A stretch of 64,000 nucleotides of DNA. Origin: Gammaproteobacteria bacterium. Lineage in GTDB: Bacteria > Pseudomonadota > Gammaproteobacteria > SZUA-152. Shown here piece by piece: positions 26,543 through 34,241 of the stretch. Location of the stretch: contig DROS01000046.1 of NCBI GenBank assembly GCA_011321815.1, forward strand, positions 1-64,000, in the 5' to 3' direction. Position 1 is the stretch's first letter, and every line of letters starts with the position of its first letter. The notes under the pieces are model-generated. The model ran no database searches. It was not told where the DNA came from and saw only the letters and a list, made by a program, of their open reading frames with translations. The translations under genes were made by a program, and so were the position numbers.

Positions 26543-28266
26543 GCTTGCTCCTTGCTTTTTGGCAGGTGAATATTGACCCGCGTCCATTGTTCAGGTTCAC
26601 ATTGTATATCAATACCATAGTGGTCGCCGTAACGTATCTTGATGCGTTCGTCTATTTTCAGTCCGATGCCGTTTCTATTGGTTTTTTCATATAAACCGGC
26701 ATTGTCTGCAACGGTCAGGGTAAAACTGTCATTGTGTTCGACACAGGTGATGTTGATAATACCGGTATTCAGTAATTCACTGGTGCCGTGCTTGATTGCA
26801 TTTTCAACAATGGGTTGTAATGTAAAAGCCGGTACAGTTTGTGTCAGCAGGTGATCAGGAATGTCTATCTGAACCTGCAAGCGGTCTTCAAACCGCGCTT
26901 TTTCTATTGCCAGATACGATTTTACATGTTCAAGCTCATCGCCCAACATTGTTATGTCATTTGATGTTTCCAGGTTTTTCCTGAAATAATCAGACAGGTA
27001 ATGTAATAAATTGCGTGCCCTGTCAGGTTGTTTTCCCACAATGTGGCCAATGGTGGTTAGCGTATTGTAAAGAAAGTGCGGGTTAATTTGTGTTACCAGT
27101 ATTTTGTATTGGTCCTGAATACGCAGCTCCCGCTGCAACTCATAATGCCCTGCCAGTATTCTGTTGGATAACAAATGCGCCAGATTTTCTCCCAGTTTCC
27201 GGTTGATATTGCGGAATAACTTATTTTTGGGCTCATACAGTTTAATGGTGCCAACCACTTCATTATTGGCGTCGTCTCTTAGTGGAATAATCAGTGCTGA
27301 TCCCAGTTCGCAGGATTTTCGCAGTTGGCACTGGTAGGTTCTGTTAATTCCATCGGCAAACAGCACCTTGTTTTCTCTGATGACTTTAAATGTGTCATCG
27401 GAGGAAATAAGTGATCCGGGGCGATGATGATCTTCACCCAGTCCGGCGAATGCCAGCAGTCTGTTCCTGTCGGTAATTGCAACGGCACCCACCCGGGTTT
27501 CGTGTTGAATGATGTCGGCGATTTTTTTGCTGGATTCCTGATTAAACCGGCCGTAAATAATGCTGGCGGTTTTGTCGGCAATACGCCACGCGGCTGCACT
27601 GCTACTGAGTTCATCGCAGGCCCGTTTTTGTTCTTTGATCATATACATGATCAGGGCAGCGCCAGCAGAGTTGGCAATCAGCATGGGCAAGCCGATTTCT
27701 TTTTCCAGATTCCAGGCTTCCACTCCATTGCCTGTATACACCCCGAATAACAGAATGATGGTGATATGTCCCAGTCCGACAACGAATGCGATGAGCCCGA
27801 CAAAACGAGGAGAGAACAGTGTTTCGGTTTTACCTTTACGCGACAGGTAATGATGCACGCAGCCAGCAAACAGCCCTTCAAAGGTTGTGGCAACCGCACA
27901 GGCTATGTCTATGTAATTGATAGGGTCATTGATGGACGACATGCTGAAAACCCGGTGAATACCGCCAGTAATCCCCACCAAAAAACCGACGACAGGGCCG
28001 CCCAGCAAGCCACCCAGAACAGCACCGATTGCCCGTGTGTTGGCGATGGCGTCATCTGTTTGAATGGAGGGTTCGCTGAGGGTTGTTCCTAAAATACAAA
28101 AACCGGAAAAAACCAGATAAATAATTGCTTTGTCCGGCAGTGAGAGCGAGTTGTTTACCAGGGCAGTGAACACCGGTGTCCTGGTGAACAGATAGGCCAG
28201 CCCCAGAAACACCAGCATGTGCTGTAACAGGGGAGCGATGTGTTCCAGAAACAAAATGTCTTGCAC
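26539..28266 (-). CDS. LytS/BtsS-type sensor histidine kinase
   Basis: 575 residues. The N-terminal 5-6 transmembrane helices (about 10-215) contain the 5TM-LYT signature TRAIGAVLGGLLGGPVVGF and TGGIHRVFSM. A GAF-like domain (about 235-365) follows, then the His_kinase domain with ILVTQINPHFLYNTLTTIGH (phospho-His) and a catalytic domain with LQPIVENAIKHG and NGIGLKIDERI. BtsS in E. coli senses pyruvate; the ligand here is unknown. It is coupled to the LytTR regulator by a 4-bp overlap. Operator-like repeats lie 106-160 bp upstream of its start, suggesting autoregulation. Confidence 0.93.
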   Translation of the reverse strand: MQDILFLEHIAPLLQHMLVFLGLAYLFTRTPVFTALVNNSLSLPDKAIIYLVFSGFCILGTTLSEPSIQTDDAIANTRAIGAVLGGLLGGPVVGFLVGITGGIHRVFSMSSINDPINYIDIACAVATTFEGLFAGCVHHYLSRKGKTETLFSPRFVGLIAFVVGLGHITIILLFGVYTGNGVEAWNLEKEIGLPMLIANSAGAALIMYMIKEQKRACDELSSSAAAWRIADKTASIIYGRFNQESSKKIADIIQHETRVGAVAITDRNRLLAFAGLGEDHHRPGSLISSDDTFKVIRENKVLFADGINRTYQCQLRKSCELGSALIIPLRDDANNEVVGTIKLYEPKNKLFRNINRKLGENLAHLLSNRILAGHYELQRELRIQDQYKILVTQINPHFLYNTLTTIGHIVGKQPDRARNLLHYLSDYFRKNLETSNDITMLGDELEHVKSYLAIEKARFEDRLQVQIDIPDHLLTQTVPAFTLQPIVENAIKHGTSELLNTGIINITCVEHNDSFTLTVADNAGLYEKTNRNGIGLKIDERIKIRYGDHYGIDIQCEPEQWTRVNIHLPKSKEQA

Positions 28267-28371
28267 TGAATGGGCTCTCCTTAAACCGGTGTTACATGGA
28301 AGGCATATATAAAAACAGAATATTGGGGTCGAAATACAGGGTGGATCAAGGGTAATATTTATCGTTTTGGT

Positions 28372-28426
28372 TGTACATACCGTTCAGGCAGTATAACAAC
28401 CGTTTAATCACTATAACGACCACTTG
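28372..28426 (+). promoter_or_regulatory. Three LytTR-type operator repeats upstream of the sensor kinase
   Basis: ACCGTTCA (28379), ACCGTTTA (28399) and ACCACTTG (28419) repeat at exactly 20-bp steps, each preceded by an ATAAC/ACAT-type stretch (ATAACAACC, ATAACGACC). The array lies in the 375-bp gap between kinase start and symporter end; nothing else is recognisable in that gap. Orientation is opposite to the kinase gene. Confidence 0.6.
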
Positions 28427-28641
28427 CCGGATTCCCGCTTTATATGCCCGCTGTCATGCAATAAATATGATGATACCCAAATTTTAGCTTTAGCCTTAAG
28501 TGTCACAGGTATATTGACGGATATAAACAAATAATTACTGTGGTTGCGAAAGGTTTGTAAATCATCGTAAAAATCAGATTGATCAAAATGCGCTCAACTT
28601 TTCCGCAAAATCAATGAACTTTCGTACAGGTGTGGTGCATT

Positions 28642-29922
28642 TCATGAAGAAGGGAGATGTATTTCTTCCTGGCCTGCATCGGGATCATTAAAAATATCCA
28701 TCGAAAGATTGTTTTCGCTGCAAGCAATAATCGTGGCGATGGTGATATCGCCTGTAACGTTTACTGCTGTGCGTATCATGTCCAATATACGATCTACCCC
28801 CAGAACCAAAACAACACTTTCAACAGGCAAGCCGACCTGATTGAATATCATTGTCAACATCGCCAGCCCAAGTCCGGGCACTCCGGCAGTGCCAATGGAT
28901 GCCAGTATGGTCATGGCTATGACGGTAAGATAATCAATGATGCCAAGGTCGATTCCATAAATATTTGCAATAAATACTACGGCAACGCTGTGAGTAATGG
29001 CCGTGCCGTCCATATTAAGGGTTGCGCCAAAAGGAACGACAAACGAGGCGGTTGTATTGTCAATACCCAAACGCTTTTCTGCGGTGTGCAGTGTGACGGG
29101 AATAGTTACATTTGAGCTTGAAGTGCTGAACGCATAAATTTGTACTGAGCGGATTCTTTTCATAAAGGTCGCAGGGCTGACATGACTCAGCAGTTTTAAT
29201 AAAAACATCAATGTTCCCGTGGCGTGAAGAATCAATATAACAGCCACAAGTATAAAATAGTGGAGCATAGGTAAAATTAATTCTATTCCTTGCTCTGAAA
29301 ATGTTTTGGCCATTAATGAAAATATACCGATAGGCGCCACTTGCATTACCACAGCGATGACTTTCATCATTACTTCATTCATTTTTTTGGAAAATTCAAT
29401 AATAGGTTTCCCACGATCTCCGGTTATTAATATACAAATGGAAAATAAAATAATAAAAAATATGATCTGCAACATATTTCCTTCCACATGGGCTGCAACA
29501 GGGTTTTGTGGTATCAAATCAATAAAAATCTGCGTCCATGACGGCGCAACTTGTGAGAGGGGAGTGCTGGGGGATATTTGCGTTATATCAAATCCCTGTC
29601 CCGGTTTGATAATGACTGACACAGTTATGGCCAGCGTCGTTGCCAATGCCGTAGTCAGCATAAATAACAGAAACAGTTTAATGCCGATACGTCCCAGAAT
29701 ATCAATATCTCTTAATCCACCAATACCGCAAATAAGGGAAAATGTCAGTAATGGAACCACCAGCATTTTCAGTATGCTGATAAAAATACTGCCTATGACA
29801 TGAAAAACCCCATTAACCAGATATTGTTGGAAAAATGCTATATCGCTGGCAAGTGTGTTGATTAAAATGCCAGTTAACAAGCCGCAAATCATCCATATCA
29901 CAATCCTTGTTGTCATGCTCAT
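28642..29922 (-). CDS. DAACS-family dicarboxylate/amino-acid:cation symporter
   Basis: 426 residues of the glutamate/aspartate/C4-dicarboxylate symporter family (GltP/DctA/SstT). The signatures are AFSTSSSNVTIPVTLHTAEK (serine-rich re-entrant loop HP1), PFGATLNMDGTAITHSVAVV (TM7 NMDGT) and DRILDMIRTAVNVTGD (TM8 substrate-binding Asp and Arg). RTAVNVTGD with Arg nearby favours an acidic or polar amino acid; I cannot choose further. It follows the same direction as the kinase operon and shares the operator-bearing gap at its 5' side, so it may feed the same pathway. Confidence 0.92.
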   Translation of the reverse strand: MSMTTRIVIWMICGLLTGILINTLASDIAFFQQYLVNGVFHVIGSIFISILKMLVVPLLTFSLICGIGGLRDIDILGRIGIKLFLLFMLTTALATTLAITVSVIIKPGQGFDITQISPSTPLSQVAPSWTQIFIDLIPQNPVAAHVEGNMLQIIFFIILFSICILITGDRGKPIIEFSKKMNEVMMKVIAVVMQVAPIGIFSLMAKTFSEQGIELILPMLHYFILVAVILILHATGTLMFLLKLLSHVSPATFMKRIRSVQIYAFSTSSSNVTIPVTLHTAEKRLGIDNTTASFVVPFGATLNMDGTAITHSVAVVFIANIYGIDLGIIDYLTVIAMTILASIGTAGVPGLGLAMLTMIFNQVGLPVESVVLVLGVDRILDMIRTAVNVTGDITIATIIACSENNLSMDIFNDPDAGQEEIHLPSS

Positions 29923-30151
29923 TTGTTTGTGCCTTCCCTGCTGAAATAATTATTCTTTATGCTCTATAGGGGGGGTGCGTGTAGCTTGCGTAATGAATAA
30001 AGGTGTAATAAGCGTTTTCATTGAAGTAACTTTACTTTAGTTGGTGTCACAGGGAAAGTTTACAGTATATATCCAGGATGGTTGATATTTAGGCCTGGTT
30101 TCACGCTTTATTTACTTCATGGCTTCATTGTTATCCTTTCAGTAGGCCGAA

Positions 30152-30207
30152 GGTACATACCGTTTAACGGGTATACCAACCACTTAATGGCCGTGACCAC
30201 CACTTAT
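30152..30207 (+). promoter_or_regulatory. Three LytTR-type operator repeats between symporter and barrel genes
   Basis: ACCGTTTA (30159), ACCACTTA (30179) and ACCACTTA (30199) are spaced at exactly 20 bp and preceded by GTACAT, GTATACCA and GTGACC. They lie 150-200 bp before the plus-strand gene at 30360 and 230-285 bp before the minus-strand symporter, so either could be the target; orientation matches the plus-strand gene. The remainder of the 437-bp gap (29923-30359) holds no gene that I see. Confidence 0.6.
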
Positions 30208-30359
30208 GTGATTTTCTCTTTACGAAAATGATCAAACCATTATTGTGTTTGCTGAGGACTTTGTGATCAGAGATATCGGATTGTTATGGCAACAATTTAT
30301 CTGATTGATAAAAAATCATATTTTTTATCACAAATTTTTATCAGGGAGAAATATAAAAA

Positions 30360-30935
30360 ATGTATAAAAACAGTCATTCAGCCGTAAATTTTACAACATT
30401 AATCGTGCTATTGCTGTTAAGCGGTGCGGTGCATTCTGCGGGAAGCATAAGTGTTATTTCCGGGAATAAAACGCTCGACTGGCGACAGGTGGAGTCACAG
30501 AGAGAGTCTGGTTTTGGTTTCGAGCTTAACGATCCAGGTTGGGATACGGCTATGGTAGTAACTTATTTAAGCTCAGAGGAATCGACAACGCTTGAAGGAT
30601 TTGGCGGTGCTATAAAAGCAACGGGCAAAACCACCGAGATCGGTTTTGGTGCGAGAAAATATTTAACAGAAGACAGTGTGCGTTTTTTTCTTGAAGGTGG
30701 GGCGGCAGTTATCTCTGGAAGCCTTGAATTAGCGATTCCTGGTGAATCAGTTTCCGATTCTGCTTCAACCATAGGGTTTTGGTTTGGTGCAGGAGGGGAA
30801 ATTATGTTGGAGGATATAATGAGCGTCGGATTCTTCAGCCGTGTATCGAGTGCGCCAGTGACATTGTTTGATATTGATAGTGATATTGGCGGTACACATT
30901 TTAATCTTTATGTGTCGTATCATTTCGGCCGGTAA
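30360..30935 (+). CDS. Small outer-membrane beta-barrel protein (191 aa)
   Basis: An N-terminal signal peptide (about 1-27, ending SGAVHSAG) is followed by alternating amphipathic strands: TEIGFGARKYL, RFFLEGGAAVIS, TIGFWFGAGGEIML, MSVGFFSRVSS and a final NLYVSYHFGR. This is the pattern of an 8-stranded OmpA/OmpW-like barrel. No enzymatic motif is seen. GGGAG precedes the ATG by about 11 bases. The operator-like repeats upstream suggest that it belongs to the LytTR regulon, where it could be a porin or adhesin. Family not identified. Confidence 0.65.
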   Translation: MYKNSHSAVNFTTLIVLLLLSGAVHSAGSISVISGNKTLDWRQVESQRESGFGFELNDPGWDTAMVVTYLSSEESTTLEGFGGAIKATGKTTEIGFGARKYLTEDSVRFFLEGGAAVISGSLELAIPGESVSDSASTIGFWFGAGGEIMLEDIMSVGFFSRVSSAPVTLFDIDSDIGGTHFNLYVSYHFGR

Positions 30936-30994
30936 AATTTAAGGAGAAAAACTGGAGGCTTAACGTTATTAAATTCACATTTCTTGGGGGCATT

Positions 30995-31207
30995 ATGGAA
31001 ACTTTAATATTTATTATAATTATTGTTATCATTTTCTTTGTTCTTGGCAGTGGAGGTAGGGGTGGCGGCGGTGGTGGCGGTTGGTATGGAAGTGGTGGAG
31101 GACATGGTGATGGCGGAGGCGGAGGCGGTGGTGGTGGTTGCGGTGGAGGTGGAGGTGGAGGTGGAGGTGGTTGTGGAGGCGGAGGTGGTGGTTGCGGTGG
31201 AGGGTGA
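30995..31207 (+). CDS. Single-pass membrane peptide with Gly/Cys-rich tail (70 aa)
   Basis: Residues 4-18 are a hydrophobic helix (LIFIIIIVIIFFVLG); the rest is almost pure glycine with scattered W, Y, H, D and three cysteines in GGGCGGG contexts. GGGGG lies 6 bases before the ATG. The DNA is a GGN-rich low-complexity tract, so the frame could be open by chance, but the non-Gly residues and membrane segment at the correct end argue for a real short protein, possibly surface-exposed or metal-binding. It follows the barrel gene by 59 bp. No family assigned. Confidence 0.55.
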   Translation: METLIFIIIIVIIFFVLGSGGRGGGGGGGWYGSGGGHGDGGGGGGGGGCGGGGGGGGGGCGGGGGGCGGG

Positions 31208-31281
31208 TCATTTTGATGATTGAATTCCCAGCCGCGTGCTGCTGATGTTGCCAGATTTTGCCCGCGTAGCATTTGGGGTGT

Positions 31282-31394
31282 TCTGACATGCTTTCAGCCG
31301 GAGCCCAGGGGGCTGGACTCCGGTCTTCGTCGGGGTAATACCCTGCCATTTTTTACCTCAAGCGCCTACGGTTGGTGCTACGGGGCAGTTTAAT
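31282..31394 (+). repeat. Partial copy of the dispersed mosaic repeat
   Basis: Starts with a diverged hairpin (TGACATGCTTTCAGCCGGAG) and ends with CAAGCGCCTACGGTTGGTGC then TACGGGGCAGTTTAATC, aligning to the core at 54390-54426. Confidence 0.65.
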
Positions 31395-31409
31395 CTTTCC
31401 GCTTGTTGT

Positions 31410-32045
31410 TCATGTTTTTTCAGCAAAGAGTTTTTGATAGCGGCATGCGGTGGCTTTGATATCAGTTTGTGAAAAAATATCACTGATCACCGCAAGCATG
31501 TCGGCGCCGGCATTGATGAGTGTATTCGCATTTTCTGTGGTAATGCCGCCAATGGCAGTGATGGGAATATCCAGTTCATGTTTGGCCATTTGCAGTGTCT
31601 CTATACTTGCCTGTATTGCATCGGGTTTGCTGCGTGAAGGAAAAAAACGCCCAAAGGCAATGTAATCAGCACCGTTATGGACGGCTTGTTTTGCCAGTGA
31701 CAAATCGTTGTAGCACGACATGCCGATAATGGCCGCAGAGCCAAGTTGTGCGCGCGCTGTGGATATTGACGGGTCATTCCGGCCGAGATGCACGCCATCG
31801 GCACAGCTGTTGCCGGCGAGGGTTATGTCATCATTGATGATGAACAGGGCATCATACCGTCGGGTGAGTGCACGCAGTAATCTGGCGGTGTTGTGACGCT
31901 GCTCGTATTGCGTGGTTTTATCCCGGTATTGAATGATACGGGCTCCACCCATAAGTGCCTGTTGAACATCATTGATGAGTTGTTGTTGATCCGTTTGTGT
32001 TGTATCGGTGATGGCATAAAGGCCTGTCAATTTGCGGTTATACAT
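31410..32045 (-). CDS. thiE: Thiamine-phosphate synthase
   Basis: Joins HMP-pyrophosphate and thiazole phosphate to thiamine phosphate. 211 residues from ATG 32045: LTGLYAITDTTQTD at the start, ARIIQYRDKTTQYE, LFIINDDITLA, GVHLGRNDPS, IIGMSCYND, YIAFGRFFPSRSKPDA and ITAIGGITTENANTLINAGA, all standard ThiE motifs. The open frame extends 65 codons upstream into thiD, but ThiE normally begins as chosen here. It follows thiD by 16 bp on the same strand, forming a thiDE unit. Confidence 0.93.
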   Translation of the reverse strand: MYNRKLTGLYAITDTTQTDQQQLINDVQQALMGGARIIQYRDKTTQYEQRHNTARLLRALTRRYDALFIINDDITLAGNSCADGVHLGRNDPSISTARAQLGSAAIIGMSCYNDLSLAKQAVHNGADYIAFGRFFPSRSKPDAIQASIETLQMAKHELDIPITAIGGITTENANTLINAGADMLAVISDIFSQTDIKATACRYQKLFAEKT

Positions 32046-32061
32046 TGTTACTTTGCAGGTG

Positions 32062-32892
32062 TCAGTGCAGTTGTTGTGGCTGTTCTTTTTCGTCATTATT
32101 ATCTCGTGCCCAGAATAGCCGGTTGGGGATGTTTTGCCCCATGCCAATACGGTAACTGTTGTTAAGTGTTTCCCAGGTGAATTCCTGTGCTTCATGCACG
32201 GCGGAGGTGATGGGCAGGTCTTGCGCCAGCAATCCGGCAATGGCAGCAGCCAGGGTGCAGCCGGTACCGTGAAATGTGCCGGGCAGGCGGTCCCATGTGT
32301 AGCTTTCCAGTAAGCGGCCTTCGTTATAAAGATTATTTATCACATGTGGTGTGTTTTCGTGGCTGCCGGTGATGAGAATAAACTCACTGCCCAGCTCCAG
32401 CAATTCCTGTGCACAGGCATCCAGTGTATCGGCCTCGGGTGCGAAAGAGCGGGCCTCTTCGCTATTGGGGGTAAGCACTGTGGTAAGTGGAAACAAAAGG
32501 TTGACCATGGCGTCGATGAGTTCGTCATTCGCCAGTTCGCCGCCACCACCTGCGCTGATCAACGGGTCCATTACCACCGGTACATCGGGGTAGTCAAGTA
32601 AAACACTCTGGATGGCCTCGGCATTTTCTGCGCTGCCAATCATGCCAATTTTGAAGGCAGAGACTGGCACATCTTCCAGTACGGTGCGCGCCTGTTCAAT
32701 AAGCATGGTGGGGCTCATGGCCTGGTAGCGAAACAATTGTTGGGTGTCTTGCACGGTGACGGCAGTGACCACCGATGAGGCATGGCAGCCCATGCTGATC
32801 AGGGTTTCGATATCAGCTTGAAGGCCGGCGCCACCGCTGGGGTCCGTACCGGCAAAGCTCATTACCACAGGTGTGCTGGTGATTTCGTTCAT
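32062..32892 (-). CDS. thiD: Hydroxymethylpyrimidine/phosphomethylpyrimidine kinase
   Basis: Phosphorylates HMP twice to supply the pyrimidine half of thiamine. 276 residues: SFAGTDPSGGAGLQADIETL at the N-terminus, VTVQDTQ, FKIGMIGSAENAEAI, VVMDPLISAGGG, LTPNSEEA and the anion hole/catalytic motif GTFHGTGCTLAAAIAGLLA. Upstream gene of the thiD-thiE pair. I looked for a TPP riboswitch upstream and saw none. Confidence 0.94.
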   Translation of the reverse strand: MNEITSTPVVMSFAGTDPSGGAGLQADIETLISMGCHASSVVTAVTVQDTQQLFRYQAMSPTMLIEQARTVLEDVPVSAFKIGMIGSAENAEAIQSVLLDYPDVPVVMDPLISAGGGGELANDELIDAMVNLLFPLTTVLTPNSEEARSFAPEADTLDACAQELLELGSEFILITGSHENTPHVINNLYNEGRLLESYTWDRLPGTFHGTGCTLAAAIAGLLAQDLPITSAVHEAQEFTWETLNNSYRIGMGQNIPNRLFWARDNNDEKEQPQQLH

Positions 32893-33252
32893 GACTGCGC
32901 TCTCCTCGGTGGCTATTGGCTGCTTGTGTCAAAGTGTAACACCTCTTGCAAGGGGTGATGGTTATTACCCACGAGACACACTTCGCCTAAAACGTTTGCT
33001 GTTGGTGTCATAAGTGCGTCGCCACAAATTTATGTGGGCAGGCTCAGCAGATGGATAAGGCTTCGACTACACTTGTTTTGGAATGGGTCTGGATTCCGCA
33101 GTTAACCGCTTGAAGGGTTATGCTCAAAGTTGCCATTCGCTCTACGAATCAATATCCAGTCTACTATGCCCATATGTTGGTGTGTCGCGCGAGCACGAAC
33201 ATTCACGGGTTATAGGCTTAACTTGATAATTGCGCGGTTGTGGAGAAGCCTT
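32893..33252. other. 360-bp intergenic region
   Basis: Contains CACCTCTTGCAAGGGGTG (imperfect palindrome near 32940) and TCGCCTAAAACGTTTGCTG then TTGGTGTCA at about 32987, a remote copy of the dispersed-repeat core. No gene is apparent; an upstream extension of the next open frame lacks family-like sequence. Confidence 0.45.
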
Positions 33253-33795
33253 ATGAAAAAGATGCCTTTGCAGTGCGCTCGTATGGTGTCTGTGGCGCGG
33301 GAGTATTGCGCGCTGATTGATAGTGAAAGAGACGCTGGTTGGGTTCAGCGGCTCGCAAAGTTATTGCCGCGTTTGCATGTGGCGGTAACGGCGTTGTCAG
33401 CACCATCGAATGAGGGCCGTGCGCCTCTTGTTTATGATGATGAAAAGCGCTGCGAAATGTTTTTATGTCTGAATGCTGATTTGCAGGCAGACCGTGAGCT
33501 TTATGCTGCTTACGTAGCAATATCGGTGGCGCCGTACCTGTGGCCACAGCTTTGTGAGCGCATGGCCGATAATCTTGCCGATATGTATTTTGATCTTCAG
33601 TACGGGCTTGATCTGTTGTGGGACAGCCCACAACGTGCATCTGAAAACTGGCAATACAGTTTTTACTCGCACTGGGGCAAGCACTTGCTGGATGCCGAAT
33701 GTTGGTTGCGTGCTGTAGAGTCTGGCAGTGAGCCGGCTCTTTTGCCGGAGTGGTGGTGGCCTGATGCCAGCCGGCTGGCTGCTAACCCGGCCTGA
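33253..33795 (+). CDS. DUF5063-like protein
   Basis: 180 residues from ATG 33253, with GGAGAAG 5 bases upstream. All-helical soluble protein: VSVAREYCALIDSERD, WVQRLAKLLPRLHVAVTAL, LADMYFDLQYGLDL, YSFYSHWGKHLLDAECWLRA. The pattern fits DUF5063 proteins (function unknown) of gammaproteobacteria. The open frame starts 41 codons earlier, but that part looks non-coding. Its last 14 bases overlap the end of the convergent hemJ-like gene. Confidence 0.7.
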   Translation: MKKMPLQCARMVSVAREYCALIDSERDAGWVQRLAKLLPRLHVAVTALSAPSNEGRAPLVYDDEKRCEMFLCLNADLQADRELYAAYVAISVAPYLWPQLCERMADNLADMYFDLQYGLDLLWDSPQRASENWQYSFYSHWGKHLLDAECWLRAVESGSEPALLPEWWWPDASRLAANPA

Positions 33796-34207
33796 CGATT
33801 ACCAGAATCACAATGGCTATTAACAGAATCACCGGAAATTCGTTAAACCAGCGGTAGAATACGTGGCTTTTCCGGTTGCGGTCGAGCTTGAAGTCTTTCA
33901 CCAGCTTGGCACAGTAAATATGATAGACCACCAGTAGGGCCACTAATCCCAGCTTGGCGTGCAGCCATGCCTGACTGGAATAGGCTTCCCACGCATAACC
34001 CTGCAACATGATGAGGCCGAAAATGATGGTAAGTATGCCGCCGGGCGTCATGATGCCAAAAAAAAGTTTTCGCTCCATAATCTTGAAACGTTCATTGCTG
34101 ATCTGGTCATTGCTTGCGGCGTGATATACAAACAGCCGTGGCAGATAAAACAACCCGGCAAACCAGGTCACCATAAAGATAATGTGAAAACTTTTAATCC
34201 ATAACAT
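33782..34207 (-). CDS. hemJ: Protoporphyrinogen oxidase HemJ-like membrane protein
   Basis: 141 residues from ATG 34207: LWIKSFHIIFMVTWFAGLFY, LPRLFVYHA, FKIMERKLFFGIMTPGGI, WLHAKLGLVALLVVYHIYC and WFNEFPVILLIAIVI. This is the HemJ pattern of four helices with conserved His and Lys; HemJ oxidises protoporphyrinogen IX in haem synthesis. An upstream 22-codon extension inside the clc gene is less likely. It lies just downstream of the clc gene on the same strand. Confidence 0.88.
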   Translation of the reverse strand: MLWIKSFHIIFMVTWFAGLFYLPRLFVYHAASNDQISNERFKIMERKLFFGIMTPGGILTIIFGLIMLQGYAWEAYSSQAWLHAKLGLVALLVVYHIYCAKLVKDFKLDRNRKSHVFYRWFNEFPVILLIAIVILVIVRPG

Positions 34208-34241
34208 ATATTTTTTCCGTTTGGCGGGTGAAACTGTATTG

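Noticed and set aside
30901-31272. A 123-aa minus-strand open frame of Pro/His repeats
   Set aside because: It is the antisense of the Gly-rich GGN tract; its Pro-rich sequence is a by-product of that composition, and it lacks a ribosome binding site.
32893-33130. A possible TPP riboswitch before thiD
   Set aside because: No CUGAGA/ACCUGA-type thi-box was found on the minus strand in front of thiD.
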